Source: Oscillospiraceae bacterium (GTDB lineage Bacteria; Bacillota; Clostridia; Oscillospirales; CAG-272). From it: a stretch of 64,000 nt of DNA. The DNA lies in NCBI GenBank assembly GCA_015064205.1, contig SVSR01000001.1, positions 155,143 to 219,142 of the forward strand, in the 5' to 3' direction. Numbering within the stretch: the first letter of the stretch is position 1; every line of letters starts with the position of its first letter. The notes below the pieces were generated by a model. It saw nothing but the letters and a program-made list of their open reading frames with translations. It made no database searches and was not told the origin of the DNA. The translations under genes were made by a program, and so were the position numbers. Below, one piece after another: positions 60,087-64,000 of this stretch.

Positions 60087-60662
60087 TTATTTGTTGAGAT
60101 TTATAATTTCGCATCCTAAAAGTTTTACGTCGTCCGGATTGTGGGTTATAAGTATAAGCGTTCTGCCATCAAGCTTATCAAGAATGTATTCAGCCGCAGC
60201 CTGACGTGTTTCTGAGTCAAGACCGTTAAAAGGCTCGTCGAGTACCAGCGTATCAAACTCGGCAAGCATTGCGCGGATAATAGAGGCACGTCGCTTCATA
60301 CCGCCGCTGAGCAAACTTACGGGCTTGTTTTCAAATCCGCCGAGTCCGAGCGCTTGAATATCGCTTATTATCTGAGCCTTGCCTACACTCTTTGAAACTA
60401 CAAGCTTTATGTTTGCATAAAGCGAAAGATTTTCGCAAAGCCTGTCGTCCTGAAAAACGGCAGAGAAGCGCATATCTTCTGAGCGTACTATTTCTCCAAA
60501 GTCGGGAGAGATAAGCCCTGCGACGAGCAGAAAAAGCGTTGTTTTACCGCATCCCGAGGGACCCATTATCGCAGTACGGCTGCCTTTCTCAAATGAGAGG
60601 CTCAGATTTTCAAGAACGTTATGCTCCCCAAAGCTCTTTGTTACATTTTCAAGCTTTATCAT
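60087..60662 (-). CDS. ABC transporter ATP-binding protein, SsuB/TauB-like, compact
   Basis: ATPase subunit of only 191 aa; the family is usually 230-260. Walker A GPSGCGKTTLFLLVAGL, Q-loop AVFQDDRLCENLSLYANI, signature LLSGGMKRRASIIRAML, Walker B TLVLDEPFNGLD and H-loop LILITHNPDDVKLLG are all present; it ends soon after the H-loop, so the extra C-terminal helices are missing. It should energise the permease encoded 15 bases upstream. Substrates of this class include nitrate, sulfonates and thiamine precursors, but no binding protein is nearby to decide. Confidence 0.87.
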   Translation of the reverse strand: MIKLENVTKSFGEHNVLENLSLSFEKGSRTAIMGPSGCGKTTLFLLVAGLISPDFGEIVRSEDMRFSAVFQDDRLCENLSLYANIKLVVSKSVGKAQIISDIQALGLGGFENKPVSLLSGGMKRRASIIRAMLAEFDTLVLDEPFNGLDSETRQAAAEYILDKLDGRTLILITHNPDDVKLLGCEIINLNK

Positions 60663-60677
60663 ATCAAGATCCTTAAT

Positions 60678-61430
60678 TTAAAATTTTTGAATAAGCCGCC
60701 AGGAAAGATCTGTCAGCTTTCTGAAAGCAAGCTCAGTCAAGTACGACATAAGAATTAGGACTAAAGTCCATGCGAAAAGGTCCACCATTTCAAAGCTTAC
60801 CTTAGCTTCATAAAGCCTTTCTCCAATAGAGCCTGCGGCTATAACGATAAGCTCGGCCGCAATTCCGGATTTCCAGCTAAGCCCCGAAGCCGTGGCCGAA
60901 GCAGCCTTGAAGTAGGGAAGAACCTGAGAAAAATATACGTAAACAGTTTTCTTTAAGGGTGTAACACCGAAAAGCCTTGCCGCTTCAAGAAGCTTCTTGT
61001 CTGCAGAATCAATGCCCGTGAGTATGTTCGAATAAACGATAGGCAGAGCGATAAGAAAGGTAACAAGAACAGAAAGATTCTTTGATGATATAAGAAAGAG
61101 CGCAAGAATCGTGAACGATGCAACGGGAACAGCCTTTATCGCCGCCATAAACGGCGAAAGGAAATCGCGGATCATATTGAATCTCGCTGAAAGAACGGCA
61201 AGCATAGTTCCTATGCTCATGCCAAGAAGATATCCGCACAGAATGCGCAGAGCTGAAACGAGAACGCTACTGTAAAAATAAGCGTTTGGCAAAAGGCTGA
61301 ATAATCTGACTATAACCCGAAAGGGCGAAACAAGTATGAGAGGTTCGTTTATTATCATCGCAAGCGCCTGCCAGATAGCGATCCATGCAATTGCGATGAC
61401 CATATTCTTGACGGCTTTGTTTTTTTTCAT
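60678..61430 (-). CDS. ABC transporter permease, SsuC/TauC-like
   Basis: Membrane subunit of 250 aa in the BPD_transp_1 family (nitrate/sulfonate/taurine branch). Six hydrophobic helices; AVKNMVIAIAWIAIWQALAMIINEPLILVSPFRV near the N-terminus and the EAA loop SADKKLLEAARLFGVTPLKKTVYVYFSQVLPYFKAASATASGLSWKSGIAAELI. ATG 61430 (MKKNKAVKN) is taken because AAGG lies eight bases upstream; the track start (61454) has four Met residues in a row to choose from. It is the first gene of a two-gene unit lacking a substrate-binding protein. Confidence 0.87.
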   Translation of the reverse strand: MKKNKAVKNMVIAIAWIAIWQALAMIINEPLILVSPFRVIVRLFSLLPNAYFYSSVLVSALRILCGYLLGMSIGTMLAVLSARFNMIRDFLSPFMAAIKAVPVASFTILALFLISSKNLSVLVTFLIALPIVYSNILTGIDSADKKLLEAARLFGVTPLKKTVYVYFSQVLPYFKAASATASGLSWKSGIAAELIVIAAGSIGERLYEAKVSFEMVDLFAWTLVLILMSYLTELAFRKLTDLSWRLIQKF

Positions 61431-61604
61431 CTTCATAACCTTCATATAAAACATTTCATATAAATCATAGCATAAAAAAGCAATTTTTGCAATACGGACG
61501 TTACTGTTTGCGTCAAAATAAACAGAATTAGCACCTAAATTTTTGCGATAAATGTATTATCAGAAAAAAATTTGATTTTTTTGGTCGAAATAGAAAAAAT
61601 ACTA

Positions 61605-61633
61605 TTGAAAAAATGATAAAAAAGTGATATAAT
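61605..61633 (+). promoter_or_regulatory. Promoter of the CofE-like/guaA-like pair
   Basis: TTGAAA and TATAAT with 17-base spacing, about 40 bases before the start codon. The remaining divergent gap (61431-61674) is AT-rich without further features. Confidence 0.7.
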
Positions 61634-61674
61634 ATATGTCGTTAAAAAATCAATGATAAGAAGAGGGAATATTT

Positions 61675-62874
61675 ATGTCTGATAAAGAAAGAAGAGTGGG
61701 TACGGTATCAAGAGGTATCCGCTGCCCTATCATAAGAGAGGGAGACGACCTTGCGGCAATTGTAAGCGAGAGCGTTCTCGAAGCGGCAGAAGCTGAGGAC
61801 TTTGAGCTTCGCGACCGTGACGTTATCTCGATAACAGAATCTATCGTGGCACGCGCACAGGGCAACTACGCATCTGTTGACGACATTGCTGCAGACGTTA
61901 GGGCTAAGCTTGGCGGCGGCACGGTAGGCGTCATTTTCCCCATACTTTCCCGTAACCGCTTTGCTATATGCCTTCGCGGTATAGCAAAGGGCGCAAAGAA
62001 GATAGTGCTTATGTTAAGCTATCCGTCCGACGAGGTGGGTAACGAGCTTGTAAGCCTTGATAAGATCGACGCGGCGGGAATCAATCCCTACTCCGACGTT
62101 CTTTCGCTTGAAGATTACAGACGTCATTTCGGCGTAAATAAGCACGAGTTCACAGGCGTTGATTACGTTGAGTATTACGGCAATCTCGTTCGTGAGTCGG
62201 GAGCAGAGGTAGAGATAATCTTCGCAAATCAGGCAAAGGCTATTCTTGACTATACAGACTGTGTTATCAACTGCGATATCCATACCCGTGCGCGTACAAA
62301 GAGAATACTCAAGGCGGCAGGTGCTAAGGTAGTTTGCGGACTTGATGAAATACTCACAGCCCCTGTAAACGGAAGCGGCTGTAACGAAAAGTACGGACTT
62401 CTCGGATCTAATAAATCAACAGAGGATAAGATAAAGCTCTTCCCAAGAGAGTGCAAGGACCTTGTTCTCGACATTCAGACGCGTATCTTCAAGGCATGCG
62501 GTAAGCACGTAGAAGTAATGGTATACGGCGACGGCGCGTTCAAGGATCCCCAGGGTAAAATATGGGAGCTTGCAGACCCGGTAGTTTCGCCTGCATTCAC
62601 AGACGGACTCATCGGTACACCCAACGAGCTCAAGCTCAAGTACCTCGCGGATAACGACTTCAAGGATCTTTCGGGCGATGCACTCAAGGCGGCAATTTCC
62701 GAAAGTATCCGTACAAAGGATAATAACCTCGTTGGTAATATGGCTTCGCAGGGAACAACCCCCCGCCAGCTTACCGACCTTATCGGCTCGCTCTGCGACC
62801 TTACAAGCGGCTCGGGCGACAAGGGTACTCCCGTAGTTTTGGTACAGGGCTATTTCGATAACTATACAAACTGA
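61675..62874 (+). CDS. Coenzyme F420-0:L-glutamate ligase (CofE)-family protein
   Basis: Protein of 399 aa in the family of CofE, which adds glutamate to F420-0 using GTP. Family-like segments: GTVSRGIRCPIIREGDDLAAIV, ELRDRDVISITESIVARAQGNY, FPILSRNRFAICLRGIAKGAKKIVLMLSYPSDEVG, MVYGDGAFKDPQGKIWELADPVVSPAF and LTDLIGSLCDLTSGSGDKGTPVVLVQGYFDNYT. It is much longer than archaeal CofE (about 250 aa), with an inserted middle region of about 150 residues. I see no other F420 gene here and most clostridia lack F420, so it may ligate an amino acid to another acceptor. The start follows AGAGGGA. A GMP synthase-like gene follows after 33 bases. Confidence 0.82.
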   Translation: MSDKERRVGTVSRGIRCPIIREGDDLAAIVSESVLEAAEAEDFELRDRDVISITESIVARAQGNYASVDDIAADVRAKLGGGTVGVIFPILSRNRFAICLRGIAKGAKKIVLMLSYPSDEVGNELVSLDKIDAAGINPYSDVLSLEDYRRHFGVNKHEFTGVDYVEYYGNLVRESGAEVEIIFANQAKAILDYTDCVINCDIHTRARTKRILKAAGAKVVCGLDEILTAPVNGSGCNEKYGLLGSNKSTEDKIKLFPRECKDLVLDIQTRIFKACGKHVEVMVYGDGAFKDPQGKIWELADPVVSPAFTDGLIGTPNELKLKYLADNDFKDLSGDALKAAISESIRTKDNNLVGNMASQGTTPRQLTDLIGSLCDLTSGSGDKGTPVVLVQGYFDNYTN

Positions 62875-62907
62875 TTTCGTTTTTCAAACTGAAAGGAGCG
62901 CTAATAT

Positions 62908-63888
62908 ATGCTCAGTAATAAAAGACCTGATAATATGGAAAGAATTACAACACAAGCTTTAGCTGATGCTTTTATCGAAGAACAGGTAAAAGAGGTACGC
63001 GCTCAGGTAGGAGATAAAAAGGTACTGCTTGCTCTCTCGGGCGGCGTTGACTCCTCTGTTGTTGCCGCACTTCTTATAAAGGCGATCGGTAAGCAGCTTG
63101 TTTGCGTGCACGTAAATCACGGACTTATGCGTAAGGGCGAAAGCGAGCAGGTTATAGAAGTATTCCGCAATCAGCTTGATGCTAACCTGATATATATAGA
63201 CGCAACAGACCGCTTCCTTGATAAGCTTGCAGGAGTTGCAGAGCCTGAAAAGAAGCGTAAAATAATCGGCGGCGAGTTTATCGAAGTATTCAATGAAGAA
63301 GCTCGTAAGCTTGAAAATATCGAATTTCTCGCACAGGGAACAATATATCCCGATATCCTTGAAAGCGACGGCGTAAAAGCGCACCATAACGTAGGCGGAC
63401 TTCCTGAAGATATGCACTTCGAGCTCGTTGAGCCCGTACGTCTGCTATATAAGGACGAAGTAAGAGTAGTAGGTAAAGCTCTCGGACTTCCTGCATCAAT
63501 GGTAGACCGTCAGCCCTTCCCGGGACCCGGACTCGGCGTGCGTTGCCTTGGCGCGATCACACGCGACAGACTCCACGCGCTCAGAGAAGCAGATGCAATA
63601 CTCAGAGAAGAATTCGATAATTGCGGACTTGCAACGAAGGTATGGCAGTATTTCATCGCAGTACCGGATATGAAGAGTGTCGGCGTAAAGGATAATAAAA
63701 GATACGAAGGTTGGCCTGCAATTATCCGCGCGGTAAATACAACTGACGCAATGACGGCAACGATCGAAGAGATCCCGTATACAGTACTCCATAAGATCAC
63801 AGACCGTATAACACACGAAGTAGAGGGCATCAACAGAGTGCTCTTCGACCTCACACCCAAGCCTATCGGCACGATAGAGTGGGAATAA
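62908..63888 (+). CDS. GMP synthase ATP-pyrophosphatase subunit without glutaminase domain
   Basis: Protein of 326 aa matching the C-terminal half of GuaA, which aminates XMP to GMP. The PP-loop VLLALSGGVDSSVVAALL is at about 39-56; VHVNHGLMRKGESEQV, FLAQGTIYPDILES, HHNVGGLPEDMHFELVEPVR and the dimerisation domain DRQPFPGPGLGVRCLGAITRDRL...PKPIGTIEWE follow. Full bacterial GuaA is about 510-525 aa with an N-terminal class I glutaminase; that part is absent, and the upstream gene is unrelated. The enzyme must use free ammonia or a separate glutaminase subunit, as in many archaea. ATG 62908 follows GAAAGGAG. Terminated by a strong hairpin. Confidence 0.9.
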   Translation: MLSNKRPDNMERITTQALADAFIEEQVKEVRAQVGDKKVLLALSGGVDSSVVAALLIKAIGKQLVCVHVNHGLMRKGESEQVIEVFRNQLDANLIYIDATDRFLDKLAGVAEPEKKRKIIGGEFIEVFNEEARKLENIEFLAQGTIYPDILESDGVKAHHNVGGLPEDMHFELVEPVRLLYKDEVRVVGKALGLPASMVDRQPFPGPGLGVRCLGAITRDRLHALREADAILREEFDNCGLATKVWQYFIAVPDMKSVGVKDNKRYEGWPAIIRAVNTTDAMTATIEEIPYTVLHKITDRITHEVEGINRVLFDLTPKPIGTIEWE

Positions 63889-63894
63889 GAACCA

Positions 63895-63943
63895 AAAAGC
63901 CGTAACCCCTTGAAAATAAAGGGATTACGGCTTTATTTTTTTA
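63895..63943. terminator. Intrinsic terminator of the guaA-like gene
   Basis: AAAAAGCCGTAACCCCTT-gaaaat-AAAGGGATTACGGCTTTATTTTTT, a long stem with one internal mismatch. T-rich on the plus strand and also AT-rich on the other. Confidence 0.87.
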
Positions 63944-63968
63944 CCCAGCGTACCAAAAACGTAACACT

Positions 63969-64000
63969 TTACTGCAAGTCCTCGATTTTTTTCTCGAACT
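63969..64000 (-). CDS. Possible C-terminal end of a converging gene (partial)
   Basis: Read on the minus strand, the last 32 bases encode FEKKIEDLQ followed by TAA, a charged, helix-like C-terminus just before the shared terminator. Only nine residues are visible, so this is a hint that a minus-strand gene enters from the right edge, not a firm call. Confidence 0.3.
   Translation of the reverse strand, partial: FEKKIEDLQ

Noticed and set aside
1-64000. CRISPR array, prophage, integrase or insertion sequence
   Set aside because: No regularly spaced repeats, cas genes, transposase or phage structural proteins were seen on either strand; the window is core-like.

Overview
The window reads as an ordinary, gene-dense stretch of chromosome from an anaerobic, endospore-forming member of the Clostridia, probably an uncultured gut or rumen relative of the Ruminococcaceae/Oscillospiraceae. 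The reasons are: spoVAC-spoVAD-spoVAE and a SpoVB-type flippase (spores); a class III oxygen-sensitive ribonucleotide reductase with its radical-SAM activase; acetate kinase; a secreted dockerin protein next to an SLH-anchored paralogue (plant-fibre style surface enzymes); Gram-positive LexA boxes of the form CGAACnnnnGTTCG; strong TTGACA/TATAAT promoters and purine-rich ribosome binding sites. No phage, integrase, insertion sequence or CRISPR array was seen. The assignment to a lineage is inference; no 16S gene is present.

Layout. 1-4.0 kb: two secreted SGNH-family esterase-like proteins, one with SLH modules and one with a dockerin. 4.1-18.2 kb: SpoVB-like flippase, M29 aminopeptidase, threonine aldolase with an acyl-CoA-synthetase-like ligase, NUDIX hydrolase, NfeD/SPFH membrane pair, asnS, M20 peptidase, CapA-like protein, and the ACT/PFL(UPF0210) pair. 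18.2-29.4 kb: lipoprotein, alr, ackA, YdcF-like protein, a C26 amidotransferase that appears to start with ATA, a nitroreductase, lexA with an SOS box, GNAT, tRNA-Glu, YitT, HAD phosphatase, cysteine desulfurase and lipoprotein. 29.5-36.5 kb: spoVA cluster, galT plus polysaccharide deacetylase, DUF2974 lipase-like protein, and a glycogen branching enzyme of the eukaryote-like type. 36.7-43.6 kb: ABC exporter, a stalk-domain lipoprotein, a polar amino acid ABC importer, a pseudouridine synthase and an orphan PqqD. 43.7-50.1 kb: trxB, nrdD (with a fused redoxin), nrdG under a promoter overlapped by paired NrdR boxes, a cysteine-rich redox protein and pncB. 50.2-64 kb: uvrB-uvrA under an SOS box, M18 aminopeptidase, lytic transglycosylase, coaE, Gfo/Idh oxidoreductase, rnpB, a compact SsuBC-type ABC pair, a CofE-like ligase and a GMP synthase ATP-PPase lacking its glutaminase domain.

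How genes work together. lexA and uvrBA share near-identical operators and form part of one SOS regulon. nrdG-nrdD is under likely NrdR control; the redoxin fused to NrdD and the trxB gene just downstream suggest a complete local electron supply for deoxynucleotide synthesis. galT, glgB and the surface esterases point to sugar and glycogen metabolism. The spoVA genes import dipicolinic acid into the forespore.

I found no clearly new multi-gene defence or biosynthetic system. The points most worth a second look are the rnpB architecture (a 27-bp perfect inverted repeat that would merge helix P1 with the terminator), the ATA start, the NrdD-redoxin-TrxB arrangement with a third, isolated NrdR-like site, the CofE-like ligase without visible F420 genes, the glutaminase-less GMP synthase, and the same esterase module carried on two different surface-attachment systems.
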